Shown: positions 1-9,838, counted from the stretch's first letter. The stretch: 42,952 bases of DNA from Candidatus Bipolaricaulota bacterium (GCA_014361015.1 JACIWJ010000010.1:1-42952); one strand, 5' to 3'. A program made the numbers and translations. Notes: generated from the sequence alone by a model not told the origin.

Positions 1-7
1 GGGAACC

Positions 8-1054
8 ATGGCAGCACGGATAGCGATCAACGGATTCGGACGGATTGGGCGGATCGCCCTCCGCATCATCGCCAAGGGGGGCTGGCCGGTGGACGTGGTA
101 GGGATCAACGATCCCTTCCTCCCCATCGACACCGCGGCCCACCTTCTGCGCTACGACACGGTGTACGGGCGAGCCCCGTTCCCGGTGGCGGTGAAGGGGG
201 AAGCGCTCACCGTGGACGGGCGCACCATACCGCTCCTTGCGGAGAAGGAACCGGGGAACCTCCCCTGGGCGCAGCGGGGCGTGGACGTGGTCATCGAGTC
301 GAGTGGCGTGTTCACGGATCCGGACAAGGCCCAAGGCCACCTCAAGGCGGGCGCGAAGCGGATCGTTCTCTCCGCCCCCCCCAGCGGGCCGCGCAAGGGC
401 GACGTCCTCCAGATCCTGTGGCGGGTGAACGAGAAGCAGTTCGTGGAGAAGGGGAAGCCGGCCATCGTCTCCGCCGCCTCCTGCACCACGAACTCGCTTG
501 GGCCGGTGGTGAAGGTTCTCCACGAAGCGTTTGGGATTGAGCACGGCTTCCTGACCACTGTCCACGGCTACACCGCCGACCAGCGGCTCGTGGACGCCCC
601 GCACAAGGACCTCGCCCGGGCCCGGGCTGCCGCGGCGAACATCATCCCTACCTCCACCGGAGCCGCGCGATCCATCCCGGCCATCTTCCCCGATCTCGCC
701 GGCAAGCTCGACGGGATCGCGATGCGGGTCCCTGTGCCCGCGGGGTCGGTGTCGGACTTCGTGGCCAAGCTGAGGGAGCCGGTGCCCGCCAAGGACGCCA
801 AGGAAGCGATCGCGCGCGTGAACCAGGCGTTCCGCGATGCAGCCCAGACTCCCCTCGGCGAGGTGATGGCCGTCGAGGCGGACCCGATCGTGTCCAGTGA
901 TGTGTTGGGCCGGAGCCACTCCTCGGTGGTGGCCACGAGGTACACGATGGTCCTGTCCGATCGGCTCGATGTGGTCAAGGTGCTCGCGTTCTACGACAAC
1001 GAGTGGGGCTACGCGGCGCGGCTCCTCGATGTGGCGAGGTTCGTGGGCTCCTAG
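8..1054 (+). CDS. gap: Glyceraldehyde-3-phosphate dehydrogenase, type I
   Basis: Cytoplasmic glycolytic enzyme that oxidises and phosphorylates glyceraldehyde-3-phosphate to 1,3-bisphosphoglycerate with NAD(P). The 348-residue length fits the family. The N-terminus has the nucleotide-binding motif INGFGRIGR. The catalytic cysteine lies in SAASCTTNS near residue 158. STGAARS and the C-terminal YDNEWGY are also present. Only 7 bases precede the ATG, so the ribosome site and promoter are outside or at the edge of the window. It heads a tightly packed plus-strand run; the next gene (comF) probably starts inside its 3' end. Apart from this run there is one other glycolytic gene in the window, apgM at 18867. 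Confidence 0.97.
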   Translation: MAARIAINGFGRIGRIALRIIAKGGWPVDVVGINDPFLPIDTAAHLLRYDTVYGRAPFPVAVKGEALTVDGRTIPLLAEKEPGNLPWAQRGVDVVIESSGVFTDPDKAQGHLKAGAKRIVLSAPPSGPRKGDVLQILWRVNEKQFVEKGKPAIVSAASCTTNSLGPVVKVLHEAFGIEHGFLTTVHGYTADQRLVDAPHKDLARARAAAANIIPTSTGAARSIPAIFPDLAGKLDGIAMRVPVPAGSVSDFVAKLREPVPAKDAKEAIARVNQAFRDAAQTPLGEVMAVEADPIVSSDVLGRSHSSVVATRYTMVLSDRLDVVKVLAFYDNEWGYAARLLDVARFVGS

Positions 1055-1769
1055 GGCATCCCGGCTCGTCGGAGGGGCGGTCGGGCTCCTGTTCCGTCCG
1101 GCGTGCTTCCTGTGCGGGGGGCCGGTGGAGGGACTGGCCGCGGTGTGCGCGCCGTGTCTGGAGGGCCTCCCCCGGTGGGAGGGCGCGGTGTGCGCCGTGT
1201 GCGGGACGGGGATCCCGATGGGGCTCGACCTGTGCCGGACGTGTGCGGTCGAGGGCCGTCCCTACGCGTGGGCGCGGACGATCGGCCCCTATGACGGGGC
1301 ATTGCGGAGGGTGATCCAGGGCTTGAAGTACGAACGGGAAAAGGCCCTCGCTCGGCCGCTCGGGCGGCTCCTCGCGTCCGCGGCCCCGGCCGGGCTCCTG
1401 CCGGATGGGGTGTGGACGGTCGCCTGCGTCCCGCCGGACCCCAAGCGTCTCCAGGAGCGAGGGTACCATCCGGCGGAGCTCCTCGCCCGGGAGGTGGCGC
1501 GGGGGCTTGGGACCGCGTTTCGCCCGCTGCTTGTCAAGGTGCGGGCTACCCCACCCCAGGTCGGCCGCCCGCGCCGGGAGCGGCGGGAAGCGATGGGGGG
1601 GTTGTTCGCCTCCCGCACCCGCGGCCATGGCGAGCCGGTCCTCGTTGTGGACGATGTGATCACGACCGGAGCCACGGCTGCCGAGGCGGCACGGGCCCTC
1701 GCCGAGGCTGGGTTCGGGGAGATCGGTGTCCTGGCCTGCGCCCACGCGGTGGGCGGAGGGGAGGACTGA
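1029..1769 (+). CDS. comF: ComF family protein (phosphoribosyltransferase-like)
   Basis: ComF proteins are linked to DNA uptake and to late steps of handling internalised single-stranded DNA. The N-terminal part has a zinc-ribbon-like set of cysteine pairs (CFLCGG, CAPC, CAVCGTG, CRTC). The C-terminal part is a PRTase domain with the PRPP loop [13 protein letters not shown]. The motif [12 protein letters not shown] and the QVGRPRRER segment are typical. The start is uncertain: ATG at 1029 overlaps gap by 26 bases and is the only in-frame ATG/GTG/TTG near the conserved N-terminus. It gives 246 residues, close to the usual length. The stop abuts the next gene. No other competence genes are in the window. 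Confidence 0.85.
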   Translation: MWRGSWAPRASRLVGGAVGLLFRPACFLCGGPVEGLAAVCAPCLEGLPRWEGAVCAVCGTGIPMGLDLCRTCAVEGRPYAWARTIGPYDGALRRVIQGLKYEREKALARPLGRLLASAAPAGLLPDGVWTVACVPPDPKRLQERGYHPAELLAREVARGLGTAFRPLLVKVRATPPQVGRPRRERREAMGGLFASRTRGHGEPVLVVDDVITTGATAAEAARALAEAGFGEIGVLACAHAVGGGED

Positions 1770-2372
1770 GTGGAGTTCAGACGGCTCGTCGTGGGCCCGC
1801 TGCGGACGAACGCCTACCTCGCGCTGGCCGACGGTGAGGGAGCTGTCATCGATCCGGGCGACGCCGTCCCCCGCCTTGCGGAGGACGGAACGGGCTTCAC
1901 CCTGCGCTACATTCTCCTCACCCACGGGCACTTCGATCACGCCGATGGTGCGGAGGCGCTCCACGCCCGCACGGGCGCCCCCATTCTCTACCACCCCGAC
2001 GAGAAGAGCACGTTTTGGACGATGGGTCGGCACCCTCCCCCTCTCGGCCAGCCCCTCGCCGATGGCGATCGCCTCCCCCTCGGACGGGAGGAGCTCCTCG
2101 TGTGGCACCTCCCTGGTCACTCCCCGGGATCGGTCGCCTACCTATGGGAACGGGGGAAAGTGGCGGTGGTGGGGGATGTCCTGTTCGCGCGATCGGTGGG
2201 GCGATCCGATCTCCCCGGCGGATCGTGGGACGCCCTCGTCCGTTCCCTCCTCCGCCTGCTGACCTTGGACGATGAGTGGCGGATCCTGCCCGGCCACGGT
2301 CCGGCCACCCGAATGGGACGCGAGCGTGAGCAGAACCCGTATCTGAGGGAGGTTGGTGGTGCCCGGCCCTGA
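1770..2372 (+). CDS. MBL-fold metallohydrolase, glyoxalase II-like
   Basis: Metallo-beta-lactamase-fold hydrolase of 200 residues, the size of the short glyoxalase II/YcbL type. It has the metal motif LTHGHFDHADG, the second-shell motif LPGHSPGSVAY, the bridging aspartate region GDVLFARSVGRSDLPGG, and a late LPGHGPATRMG histidine. These residues would hold two metal ions. The substrate cannot be told from sequence; small thioester hydrolysis is a common activity in this group. The start is GTG at 1770, directly after the comF stop codon, and the 3' end overlaps the start of dnaG, so the gene is very likely co-translated with its neighbours. Confidence 0.88.
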   Translation: MEFRRLVVGPLRTNAYLALADGEGAVIDPGDAVPRLAEDGTGFTLRYILLTHGHFDHADGAEALHARTGAPILYHPDEKSTFWTMGRHPPPLGQPLADGDRLPLGREELLVWHLPGHSPGSVAYLWERGKVAVVGDVLFARSVGRSDLPGGSWDALVRSLLRLLTLDDEWRILPGHGPATRMGREREQNPYLREVGGARP

Positions 2373-4050
2373 CCTCGAGGAGATCAAGTCGCGGGTCGAC
2401 ATCGTCGAGCTCATCGCCCGCTACGTCGCGCTGCGGCCGTCCGGGCAGCGGTTCAAGGGCCGGTGTCCGTTCCACCCCGACGATACGCCCTCGCTCGTTG
2501 TCTCCCCAGACAAGGGGCTCTGGCACTGCTTCGGCTGCCATGCCGGTGGCGATGCGATTGGGTTCCTGATGAAGATCGAGCGGCTCTCGTTCCCGGAGGC
2601 GCTCGCCCGGTTGGCCCGAGAGCTGGGGATCGAAGTCCGCGTCGGGGAGGGGAAGGGGAAGCTCCTCCAGGCGAACGAGCAAGCGGTCCAGTACTTCGCG
2701 TCCGAGCTGCGCAAGCCCTCCGGCAAGAGGGCGCGCGACTACCTCCTCGAGCGAGGGATCACCGACGAGCTGTGGGCAAAGTACAACCTCGGTTATGCCC
2801 CCCCGGGCTGGGACGGCCTCCTCCGCGCCCTCGGCCGGCTGGGGATAGACACGCTGCGCAGCGTGGGGTTGGTCGTTCCCGGGGAGAAGGGGTACTACGA
2901 CCGGTTCCGGGACCGGGTCATGTTCACGATCTGCGATGACCAGGGCCGCCCGATCGCGTTCGCCGGCCGCAGCTTCGCTGGCGACCCCAAATACGTGAAC
3001 ATCCCCAACACGCCGCTGTTCACGAAGGGAACCGTCCTTTACGGTCTCGATCTAGCCCGAGACGCGATCCGCCAGAGCGGACGCGCCGTGCTCGTGGAGG
3101 GGTACACGGACGTGATCAGCTTTCAGACGGCGGGGATCGGGGAGACAGTGGGATCGATGGGCACTGCCCTCACCGAGGCCCAGGCCCGCCTCATCGCCCG
3201 GCACACGGATCGGGTCATCATTGCTTACGATCGGGATGCGGCGGGGGAGGCCTCGACCCTGCGCGGGCTCGTCCTCCTCCGCGGGGTGGAGCTCAAGGTG
3301 GAGATAGCGGTCCTCCCCCCGGACGAGGACCCCGACTCCCTCGTCCGCGGGCACGGGGCAGCGGCCGCGAAAGAGGTCCTCGACGCCGCGCTTCCGTTCC
3401 ACCGCTTCCTCATCGAGTCCCTCGCCCGCCGCCACGACGTGACCACGGTGGAGGGCCAGGAGCAGGCCTTGGCGGAAGCGAAGGCGTTCTGGCCCGAGCT
3501 CAAGAGCATCCCCCTCCAGCACGAGCTCGCCCGCGAGCTCGCCGACCTCCTCTCCCTCCGGGAGGAGGAGGTGTGGCGCTACCTCCACGGGGAATCCCAG
3601 TGGACGCCGCCCAAAGAGGGTCACGATCGGATCGGGCCAGAGGAGCTCTTCCTTCACTTCTTGCTCGAGGGGAAGCTGCCCGACCGTGCGCTGGGGGAAC
3701 TTGACGTGGCGGATTTTCGCCCTGAATATCGCCCCATCGTGGCCAAGTGGGTGGAGCTTCGGCACGGGGGGAAGGAGCCCACGATGGACGAGCTCGCCAC
3801 CGAGCTCTCGCCCGATCAGCTCCCGGCAATGACGCGGCTCGCCCTGCTCGATCCTCACTGCCCCGACGAGGGCCAAGCCATCCAGGACGTGGTGACCAAG
3901 CTCCTTGGGCTGAAGCTGAGGCGTACGCTGGCCGAGATCGAGGAGCGGGCCCGGGAGGCCGAGGCCCGGGGCGAGGTGGAGGAGGCGCGGCGCCTGTTCG
4001 CCCAACACCACGCCCTCAAGAAGCAGGATCCTCTCCTGAAAAGGAGGTGA
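2359..4050 (+). CDS. dnaG: DNA primase DnaG
   Basis: Makes RNA primers at the replication fork. The N-terminal CHC2 zinc domain is visible ([12 protein letters not shown] followed by [11 protein letters not shown]). The TOPRIM core has [16 protein letters not shown] and the acidic motif [12 protein letters not shown] helical C-terminal part that would bind the helicase ends at KRR. At about 563 residues it is slightly shorter than E. coli DnaG. In-frame TTG 2353, GTG 2356 and GTG 2359 are all possible starts. GTG 2359 is preferred because GAGGGAGG ends 6 bases before it. The start overlaps the upstream gene by 14 bases. It precedes rpoD, the classic macromolecular-synthesis arrangement. Confidence 0.96.
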   Translation: MPGPDLEEIKSRVDIVELIARYVALRPSGQRFKGRCPFHPDDTPSLVVSPDKGLWHCFGCHAGGDAIGFLMKIERLSFPEALARLARELGIEVRVGEGKGKLLQANEQAVQYFASELRKPSGKRARDYLLERGITDELWAKYNLGYAPPGWDGLLRALGRLGIDTLRSVGLVVPGEKGYYDRFRDRVMFTICDDQGRPIAFAGRSFAGDPKYVNIPNTPLFTKGTVLYGLDLARDAIRQSGRAVLVEGYTDVISFQTAGIGETVGSMGTALTEAQARLIARHTDRVIIAYDRDAAGEASTLRGLVLLRGVELKVEIAVLPPDEDPDSLVRGHGAAAAKEVLDAALPFHRFLIESLARRHDVTTVEGQEQALAEAKAFWPELKSIPLQHELARELADLLSLREEEVWRYLHGESQWTPPKEGHDRIGPEELFLHFLLEGKLPDRALGELDVADFRPEYRPIVAKWVELRHGGKEPTMDELATELSPDQLPAMTRLALLDPHCPDEGQAIQDVVTKLLGLKLRRTLAEIEERAREAEARGEVEEARRLFAQHHALKKQDPLLKRR

Positions 4051-4052
4051 GC

Positions 4053-5114
4053 ATGCCCGAGGACATTGAGATCGTCCCTCCCGAGGCGCGCGAGCCCGGG
4101 ACGGCAGCGGAGGAGGACGAGCTTGGCGACCTGATCCCCCTCATCGCTGAACTCGCCGATTCCGAACCGGAGGAGGAGCCGGCTGAGCGGGGTCGCGATC
4201 CCGTGCGCACTTATCTCCGCGAGATCGGCCGCGTCCCCCTCCTCACCCGGGAGGAGGAGGTCGAGCTCGCCCAGAAGGTGGAGGCTGCCACAGCCGCTCT
4301 GGAAGAGCTCAACCAAGGGGTCGTCGATCCGCAACGCAGGGCTGAGCTGGAGAAGATCATCCAGGAGGGGGACGCCGCGCGGGAGCGGCTCGCGGTGTCC
4401 AACCTGCGCCTCGTCGTTTCCATCGCCAAGCGCTATATGCACCGCGGGTTGTCGTTCCTCGATCTCATCCAGGAGGGAAACATCGGACTCATGCGCGCGG
4501 TGGAGAAGTTCGACTGGCGCAAGGGGTACAAGTTCTCCACCTACGCCACGTGGTGGATCCGCCAGGCGATCACCCGCGCCATCGGGGATCAGGCCCGCAC
4601 GATCCGTGTTCCCGTCCACACGATGGAGGCTGTGCAGGAGCTGGGTCGCCTGCGGCGGGAGTACATCCGGGAGCACGGGACCCCCCCGAGCTATGAGCAG
4701 CTCGCTGAGATCCTCGGGACGAGCGTGGAACGGGTGAAGAAGATCGAGCAGGCCGCTGCGTTCACGACCTCGCTCGAGCGCCCATTGTCTGACGAGGACG
4801 ACGATACGTTGGGGGACTTCATCGCTGACGATTCAGCCCAATCGCCGGCCCGGGAGGCCCTGCGGGCGCGGCTGCAGGACGAGCTGCGCGAGGCCTTGGC
4901 CGAGCTCGATCCCCGGGAGCAGGAGATCCTTGAGCTGCGGTACGGCCTCCTCGACGGCCACCCACGGACCCTGAAGGAGGTGGCGAGCCAGTTTGAGATC
5001 ACCCGGGAGCGGGTGCGCCAGCTCGAGCTGAAGGCACTGGAGAAGCTCAAGTACCCGGCCCGGCACCGGTCCTTGCGCTCCCTGCGCGAGCTGCTCCTCT
5101 CCGAGGAGGGTTGA
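4053..5114 (+). CDS. rpoD: Primary RNA polymerase sigma factor (RpoD/SigA)
   Basis: Sigma-70 family housekeeping sigma factor that directs RNA polymerase to -35/-10 promoters. It has 353 residues. An acidic N-terminal stretch replaces the long region 1.1. Region 1.2 is [16 protein letters not shown], region 2 contains [20 protein letters not shown] and [17 protein letters not shown], and region 4 ends with [18 protein letters not shown]. The start is ATG 4053 with a near-perfect ribosome site (AAAAGGAGGTGA) whose last bases are the dnaG stop codon, so translation is probably coupled. Several readable promoters in this window (TTGACA or TTGTCA with TAGAAT or TATGAT) fit recognition by such a factor. 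Confidence 0.96.
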   Translation: MPEDIEIVPPEAREPGTAAEEDELGDLIPLIAELADSEPEEEPAERGRDPVRTYLREIGRVPLLTREEEVELAQKVEAATAALEELNQGVVDPQRRAELEKIIQEGDAARERLAVSNLRLVVSIAKRYMHRGLSFLDLIQEGNIGLMRAVEKFDWRKGYKFSTYATWWIRQAITRAIGDQARTIRVPVHTMEAVQELGRLRREYIREHGTPPSYEQLAEILGTSVERVKKIEQAAAFTTSLERPLSDEDDDTLGDFIADDSAQSPAREALRARLQDELREALAELDPREQEILELRYGLLDGHPRTLKEVASQFEITRERVRQLELKALEKLKYPARHRSLRSLRELLLSEEG

Positions 5115-5145
5115 GATCCCGGAGCGGGCGGGGTGCTGCCGCGTC

Positions 5146-6078
5146 ATGAGGAGCGTCCTTCTCCTCATCGGGCCGACCGCGGTCGGCAAGTCCGCGATCG
5201 CCGTGGAGGTTGCGGAGCGGGTGGGGGCAGAGATCATCTCCGCCGACGCCCGGGCGATCTTCCGCGGCCTGGAGATCGGGACGGACCGCCCGCCCCCCCA
5301 AATCCTAAGTCGGGTTCCCCACCACCTCATCGGCGCCCTCAACCCCGCGGAGCGCTACGATGCCGCCGCGTTTCGCGCCGACTGCGAGCGCCTCGTGGCG
5401 GAGATCCACGCCCGCGGAAGGCGGACGATCGTCGTTGGCGGAAGCACGCTGTACGTTCGCGCGCTCACCCGTGGGTTGTTCCCCGGACCGGCGGCCGATC
5501 CCCACCTCCGCGAGGAGCTTGCCCACCGCTCGCTTGCCGCACTGCGGGAAGAGCTTGCCCAGGTGGACCCCCCGTCCGCGGCGCGGATCCACCCCGCGGA
5601 CCGGGTGCGGCTCATCCGTGCCCTCGAGGTCGTCCGCCTCACCGGTCGCCCCCTCTCTTCCTCGTGGGGAGAGGAGCAACCGTTCCCGTTTCCCCTCGTC
5701 AAGATCGGGATCGCGCTCGACCGGGGGGAACTCCACCGCCGGATCGAGGCCCGCGTGTCGCGGATGCTCGCCGCGGGGCTGATCGAGGAGGCACGGCGGC
5801 TGTGGGAAAGGGGGATCCCTCCGAACGCCCCAGCTGCGCGCACGATCGGGTACCGGGAGCTGTTCGCCTACTTCCGGGGGGAGCTCGACCTGGGCGAGGC
5901 CGAGCGGAAAATCGTCCGCAACACGAAAACCTACGCACGGCGTCAGCTCGCGTTCTTCCGCGCCGAGGCCGACGTGCATTGGCTGGACGGCACGGGCCGC
6001 ACCGCGGCTGAGGTGGCCGAGGAGGCCATCGCACATTGGCGCGCCGCGGAGGCGAGCCTAGAATCCATCCCGTGCTGA
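5146..6078 (+). CDS. miaA: tRNA dimethylallyltransferase MiaA
   Basis: Transfers a dimethylallyl group to adenosine 37 of tRNAs that read codons starting with U. The 310-residue protein begins with the P-loop GPTAVGKSA. ISADARAIFRGLEIGTDRP corresponds to the catalytic and substrate region, PHHLIG follows, and ARTIGYRELFAYFRGE and RNTKTYARRQLAFFR match the tRNA-binding and C-terminal motifs. The first motif is unusual: most relatives have S-M/Q-V-Y where this one has A-R-A-I-F. The start codon lies 31 bases after rpoD. The 3' end overlaps the next gene by 7 bases. Confidence 0.93.
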   Translation: MRSVLLLIGPTAVGKSAIAVEVAERVGAEIISADARAIFRGLEIGTDRPPPQILSRVPHHLIGALNPAERYDAAAFRADCERLVAEIHARGRRTIVVGGSTLYVRALTRGLFPGPAADPHLREELAHRSLAALREELAQVDPPSAARIHPADRVRLIRALEVVRLTGRPLSSSWGEEQPFPFPLVKIGIALDRGELHRRIEARVSRMLAAGLIEEARRLWERGIPPNAPAARTIGYRELFAYFRGELDLGEAERKIVRNTKTYARRQLAFFRAEADVHWLDGTGRTAAEVAEEAIAHWRAAEASLESIPC

Positions 6079-7607
6079 AGGTCCTGTCGACGGAGGCAGC
6101 GCGGGCGCTGGACGCCCGGGCCGCGGAGGGCGGGGTTTCCCCGCTCCTCCTCATGGAGTCCGCCGGCCGGGGGGCGGCGATGACGGTCCGCGCCTGGGAC
6201 AAAAGTGTTGTCGGTAAACGCATCCTCGCCGTATGCGGGACGGGAGGGAACGGCGGGGACGCCCTGGCCGCCGCGCGGTGGCTGGGGCAGTGGGGAGCGG
6301 ACCCCCGGGCGATCCTCCTCGGCGAGCCCCGCGGCCCGGCGGCCGAACAGGCCGCGGCGTTCCGGGCCTCGTTCCCGGAGAGCGTCCTCACAGTTCAGGA
6401 TGGGAAGGACATCGCTGCCCTCGAAGCGTGGCTTGCGGAGGCGGATCTCGTGCTTGACGGGATCCTCGGGGTCGGGCTGTCGGGCAAGGCGCGGGGGCTC
6501 GTCGCGGCAGCGATTGAGGCGCTCCACGCCTCCGGTGTGCCCGTGGTGGCGTTGGACCTGCCCTCAGGGCTCAGCGCGGACACCGGGTGGGTTTCCGGCC
6601 CGGCGGTGCGGGTTGATCTCACCCTCGCCATGGGAGCCCTCAAGCCGTGCCATCTCCTCCCCCCGGCGGCAGAACTGTGCGGCGAGGTCCGGGTGGTGGA
6701 CGTGGCTTACCCGCCCGGGGTGTGGGACGAGGTCGACCCCGTGGCCCTGGTCCTGGAGGACGACGATGTCCGGGCCCTCCTCCCCCCACGGCCGCGGTTC
6801 GGCCACAAGGGGACGTTCGGGGAGGTCCTCGTCGTGGGCGGATCGGTGGGCATGGCGGGGGCCGCCGCCCTCGCCGCCCAAGGGGCGCTCCGCGCCGGGG
6901 CGGGGCTCGTTCACGTGCTCACCCCCGAGCCCGTGTTCCCGATCGTGGCTGGCCTGGTCCCGGAGGCCCTCGTCCACCCCGGACCGACCGCGGCGGGCAC
7001 GTTTTCTCCGGAGGCGGCTGCGGAGGCGGTGCGGCTTGCTGAGGGAATGGATGTCGTCGTGGTTGGACCTGGCCTGGGTCGGGGTGCTGGCCCCGCGGAG
7101 GTGGTGCGGGCCCTCGTCCTCGGGCGGATCCCGCTCGTCCTCGACGCTGACGCCCTGTACGCCCTCGCGCACGAGCCGGAGCTCCTTGGGGGGGCCCACG
7201 GGGAGCTCGTCCTCACCCCCCACCCGGGCGAGTTCGGTCGGCTCGTGGGGGCTGACCCCGAGGAGATCGTCCCCGACAAGATCCGCTGGGCGCGGGACAG
7301 GGCCAGGGCGTGGCGGGCGACGGTGGTCCTCAAGGGCCCGCCCACGGCCATCGCCTCCCCAGACGGTGTCTACCTCACGACAACTGGGAACACGGCCCTC
7401 GCCCACGGCGGGTCGGGCGACGTCCTGGCGGGGATGGTCGCCGGTCTGTGGGCAAGCGGGGCCCGGGCCACCGCTGCGGCGTCCGCCGCGGCGTTCGTCC
7501 ACGGCCGGGCCGCGGACGCCCTCACCGTGGGAAGCTCCCCCCGCGCGGTCCTCCCCACGGACCTCCTCGCCGCCCTCGGCCCGGCGTTCTCCGCGGTCGA
7601 AGGGTAG
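6072..7607 (+). CDS. nnr: Bifunctional NAD(P)H-hydrate epimerase / ADP-dependent NAD(P)H-hydrate dehydratase
   Basis: Repairs damaged NAD(P)HX. The N-terminal YjeF_N domain (about residues 1-210) is the epimerase, with CGTGGNGGDALAAARWL, DGILGVGLSG and VVALDLPSGLSADTG. The C-terminal ribokinase-like domain (about 225-511) is the dehydratase, with HKGTFGEVLVVGGS, LVLTPHPGEFGRLVG and the catalytic TTGNTALAHGGSGDVLAGM. The two-domain length of about 511 residues is normal. GTG 6072, which overlaps the miaA stop codon, is chosen because conserved sequence starts immediately after it. An upstream ATG at 6036 would lie deep inside miaA. Confidence 0.93.
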   Translation: MLKVLSTEAARALDARAAEGGVSPLLLMESAGRGAAMTVRAWDKSVVGKRILAVCGTGGNGGDALAAARWLGQWGADPRAILLGEPRGPAAEQAAAFRASFPESVLTVQDGKDIAALEAWLAEADLVLDGILGVGLSGKARGLVAAAIEALHASGVPVVALDLPSGLSADTGWVSGPAVRVDLTLAMGALKPCHLLPPAAELCGEVRVVDVAYPPGVWDEVDPVALVLEDDDVRALLPPRPRFGHKGTFGEVLVVGGSVGMAGAAALAAQGALRAGAGLVHVLTPEPVFPIVAGLVPEALVHPGPTAAGTFSPEAAAEAVRLAEGMDVVVVGPGLGRGAGPAEVVRALVLGRIPLVLDADALYALAHEPELLGGAHGELVLTPHPGEFGRLVGADPEEIVPDKIRWARDRARAWRATVVLKGPPTAIASPDGVYLTTTGNTALAHGGSGDVLAGMVAGLWASGARATAAASAAAFVHGRAADALTVGSSPRAVLPTDLLAALGPAFSAVEG

Positions 7608-7613
7608 GTCCGG

Positions 7614-8381
7614 TTGAGGCTGGTCGACACCCACGCCCACCTCGACTTCCCCCAGTTCGACCGGGACCGGGATCAGGTCCTCGCTGCGCTCCGGGCCGAG
7701 CGGGTGGCCGTCCTCAACGTCGGGGTCGATCTTCGGTCCTCGGCGACGTCCCTTGACCTCGCTCGGCGGCACCCGTTCGTGTTCGCCGCGTGCGGGATCC
7801 ACCCCCACGACGCCCGCACGTTCACCCCCGACGCGGAGCGGGAGCTTTCCGCGCTCCTCCGGCAGGGGGCGGTGGCGGTGGGCGAGTGCGGGCTCGACTT
7901 CTACCGCGACCTCTCCCCCCGAGACGTCCAGATCAGGGCGTTCCAGGCCCAGCTTCGGCTGGCCAAGAGGCTCGACCTCCCCGTGGTCCTCCACGAGCGG
8001 GCGGCGTGGGACGCGTTCCTCGCGGTGCTGCGGGAGGAACGTCCCCTGCGCGGGGTGGTCCACGCCTTCTCCGGCGACACCGCCCGCGCCCAGGAGATCG
8101 TCGAGCTTGGGCTCCACCTCGGGATCGGGGGCCCCCTTACCTATCCCAAGAACGAGGCCCTCCGCCAGGCCGTGAAGGCCATTCCCATCGAGCGCGTTCT
8201 TCTGGAGACGGACGCGCCATACCTCCCCCCCGTGCCCTTTCGCGGGAAGCGGAACGAACCGCAAATGGTCCGCCTCGTCGCCGAGCGGCTCGCCGCCCTG
8301 CGGGGGATGCCCGAGGCCGAGCTCGCCGAGGCGGCGTGGGCCAACGCCTGCCGGCTGCTCTCCGTCGAGCCCCGGTTCTAG
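7614..8381 (+). CDS. tatD: TatD family metal-dependent hydrolase (DNase)
   Basis: TIM-barrel metallohydrolase related to TatD 3'-5' nucleases. Metal and active-site motifs are DTHAHLDF, GIHPHDA, AVGECGLDFYRD, PVVLHERAAWD, VVHAFSGD and LLETDAPYLPP. The 255 residues match the family. Translation appears to start at TTG 7614, 6 bases after nnr, since the conserved RLVDTHAHLDF motif follows at once and no better start exists. The gene ends at a CTAG shared with the stop codon of radC on the other strand, so the two convergent genes overlap by 3 bases. Confidence 0.94.
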   Translation: MRLVDTHAHLDFPQFDRDRDQVLAALRAERVAVLNVGVDLRSSATSLDLARRHPFVFAACGIHPHDARTFTPDAERELSALLRQGAVAVGECGLDFYRDLSPRDVQIRAFQAQLRLAKRLDLPVVLHERAAWDAFLAVLREERPLRGVVHAFSGDTARAQEIVELGLHLGIGGPLTYPKNEALRQAVKAIPIERVLLETDAPYLPPVPFRGKRNEPQMVRLVAERLAALRGMPEAELAEAAWANACRLLSVEPRF

Positions 8382-9046
8382 GGGAGGTGCCCCCGCTCCC
8401 GGAGCGAGGTGTGGCCCGTCTTCGTCACGATGAGGTGGTCGAGGACCTCGATCCCGAGGATCTTCCCCGCCTCAGCGAGCTGCCGGGTGAGGGCGAGGTC
8501 GTCCGCGCTCGGCTCGGGGTTCCCCGACGGGTGGTTGTGGGCCAAGATCACCGCCGCCGCCCGGTCGGCGATCGCGTCGGCGAACACCTCGCGGGGGTGG
8601 ACCGGGCTCGAGGTGAGGAGGCCGACCGTGATCACCCGCGACTCGATCACCTCGTGGGCCCCGTTGAGGGTAAGCGTCATGAAGTGCTCCTGCTTCCGAT
8701 CGCGGATCGCGGCGAAGTAGGGGAGGGCGTCCCCCGGTCGCTCGATCCGGCCCGGACCGCGCTGGAAGTGGCGACGGGCGAGCTCCAGGGCAGCGAGGAT
8801 CTGGCACGCCTTCGCCTCCCCCACCCCGGCGAACCGCGTGAACTCCGCGAGGCCCCACCGCCCGAGGCTGGGACCGGCCTCTTTCAGCACGGCCGAAGCG
8901 AGCTCGACCGCGCTCTTCCCCTTCGTCCCGGTGTGGATGAGGACGGCGAGGAGCTCGGCGTCCGACAACGCCTGTGGGCCGCGAGCGCGGAGCTTCTCCC
9001 GCGGCCGCTCGAACTCAGGCAGGTCCTTGATCCGCCTCGCCGTCAT
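8378..9046 (-). CDS. radC: DNA repair protein RadC (JAB/MPN domain)
   Basis: RadC-family protein; the precise cellular role of the family is still debated. The N-terminal UPF0758 region reads REKLRARGPQALSDAELLAVL, followed by a helix-hairpin-helix-like FAGVGEAKACQILAALELARR. The JAB metalloprotease-like motif AHNHPSGNPEPSADD keeps the metal-binding His-x-His and Asp. ATG 9046 gives 222 residues, the usual length. An upstream extension to 9106 has no conserved sequence. It may be co-transcribed with the cyclic-nucleotide-domain gene that lies upstream on the same strand. Confidence 0.92.
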   Translation of the reverse strand: MTARRIKDLPEFERPREKLRARGPQALSDAELLAVLIHTGTKGKSAVELASAVLKEAGPSLGRWGLAEFTRFAGVGEAKACQILAALELARRHFQRGPGRIERPGDALPYFAAIRDRKQEHFMTLTLNGAHEVIESRVITVGLLTSSPVHPREVFADAIADRAAAVILAHNHPSGNPEPSADDLALTRQLAEAGKILGIEVLDHLIVTKTGHTSLRERGHLP

Positions 9047-9085
9047 CCTCGGGAGATCATCGTGCGCCCCCGTTGTCCGTGAACC

Positions 9086-9099
9086 CCCTCGATCGAGGG
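9086..9099. repeat. 14-base perfect palindrome upstream of radC
   Basis: CCCTCGATCGAGGG reads the same on both strands and lies in the 123-base gap between the cyclic-nucleotide-domain gene and radC, 40 bases before the radC start. It could be an operator or a short RNA hairpin. In this GC-rich sequence a chance origin is possible. Confidence 0.3.
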
Positions 9100-9169
9100 C
9101 GCTCAAAGTCCTTGTCAGATCGCGGGGTGGCCTGGAACAGCAACCCCTTGTGCCCAGCGGAACCGCCGC

Positions 9170-9592
9170 CTATTCCGAGAGGGCCATGCTCGTCTGGCGC
9201 AACCGACGGGTGAGCTCGCCGATGAGCTCGAGCGCGAGGTCGGGGTACGTCGTGATGAGCGCTCGGATGTCCCAGCTCGCGAGAACGAGGCACTTCGTGG
9301 GCGTCACCGCCACCACATCGGCAGAGCGGGGTTGCCCATCGAGGACGGCCATCTCCCCGAAGAACTGACCAGCACCGAGCCGCGACAGGACCTTCTCCCC
9401 TCTGCGCACCTCGACCTGGCCATCGAGGATGAGGAAAAACCCGACCTTGCTCCGGTCGCCCTCTCTCACGATCGGCTTGCCGGGCTCGAACTCCATTTCC
9501 TTCGCCGTCTTGACGACCGCCTGGAGGTGCTTCTCGCTGAAGGACGAGAACAACGGGACTTCCCTGAGCAGCTCAATCGCGTTCTTGGCCAT
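9170..9592 (-). CDS. Cyclic nucleotide-binding domain protein
   Basis: Single cNMP-binding (CAP_ED) domain of about 140 residues without a DNA-binding helix-turn-helix. It starts KNAIELLREVPLFSSFSEKHL, the classic first helix, and has the core motifs PGKPIVREGDRSK, FFLILDGQVEVRRG and FGEMAVLDGQPRSADV. The last of these is the phosphate-binding cassette with Glu and Arg. A likely partner or effector is unknown; such proteins sense cAMP/cGMP or serve as regulatory subunits. ATG 9592 is chosen over ATG 9628 because the -10 hexamer of a good promoter overlaps ATG 9628. AAGGGGGG precedes ATG 9592 at short spacing. Confidence 0.82.
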   Translation of the reverse strand: MAKNAIELLREVPLFSSFSEKHLQAVVKTAKEMEFEPGKPIVREGDRSKVGFFLILDGQVEVRRGEKVLSRLGAGQFFGEMAVLDGQPRSADVVAVTPTKCLVLASWDIRALITTYPDLALELIGELTRRLRQTSMALSE

Positions 9593-9623
9593 CGGCCCCC
9601 CTTGTTCGCTCTGAATCGCGACG

Positions 9624-9652
9624 ATCATAGCATCCCCCTCCTGCGGTGACAA
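9624..9652 (-). promoter_or_regulatory. Promoter of the cyclic-nucleotide-domain gene
   Basis: On the minus strand, TTGTCA (9652-9647) and TATGAT (9629-9624) are 17 bases apart, each 5 of 6 to consensus. The predicted RNA start near 9617 leaves a leader of about 25 bases before ATG 9592. Confidence 0.6.
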
Positions 9653-9701
9653 CCGCCACGCCCCGCGCCCCAAACGGGCCCGAGCCGCGAAGGCAATGCG
9701 G

Positions 9702-9730
9702 TTGAGGGAAGAGGCGAACGCGGCTAACAT
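9702..9730 (+). promoter_or_regulatory. Promoter of tRNA-Ile
   Basis: TTGAGG (9702-9707) and TAACAT (9725-9730) are separated by 17 bases. The predicted start near 9737 is just ahead of the mature tRNA 5' end at 9741. Confidence 0.5.
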
Positions 9731-9740
9731 CGAGCCCCGC

Positions 9741-9814
<74 letters not shown>

Positions 9815-9838
9815 CCCGCGCCGCGACCGGCCGTCCTT

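Noticed and set aside
3747-4052. Long N-terminal extension of rpoD reading back into dnaG
   Set aside because: A near-perfect ribosome site stands directly before ATG 4053, and the extension is low-complexity sequence in the shadow of dnaG.
6564-8264. 566-residue open frame on the minus strand opposite nnr and tatD
   Set aside because: Composition is that of a GC-rich antisense shadow; both sense genes have clear family motifs across the whole stretch.
9170-9730. Start of the cyclic-nucleotide-domain gene at 9730 or 9628
   Set aside because: Promoter hexamers lie within this stretch and the conserved domain begins at 9592. ATG 9628 has an AGGAGG-like site but is inside the -10 element.
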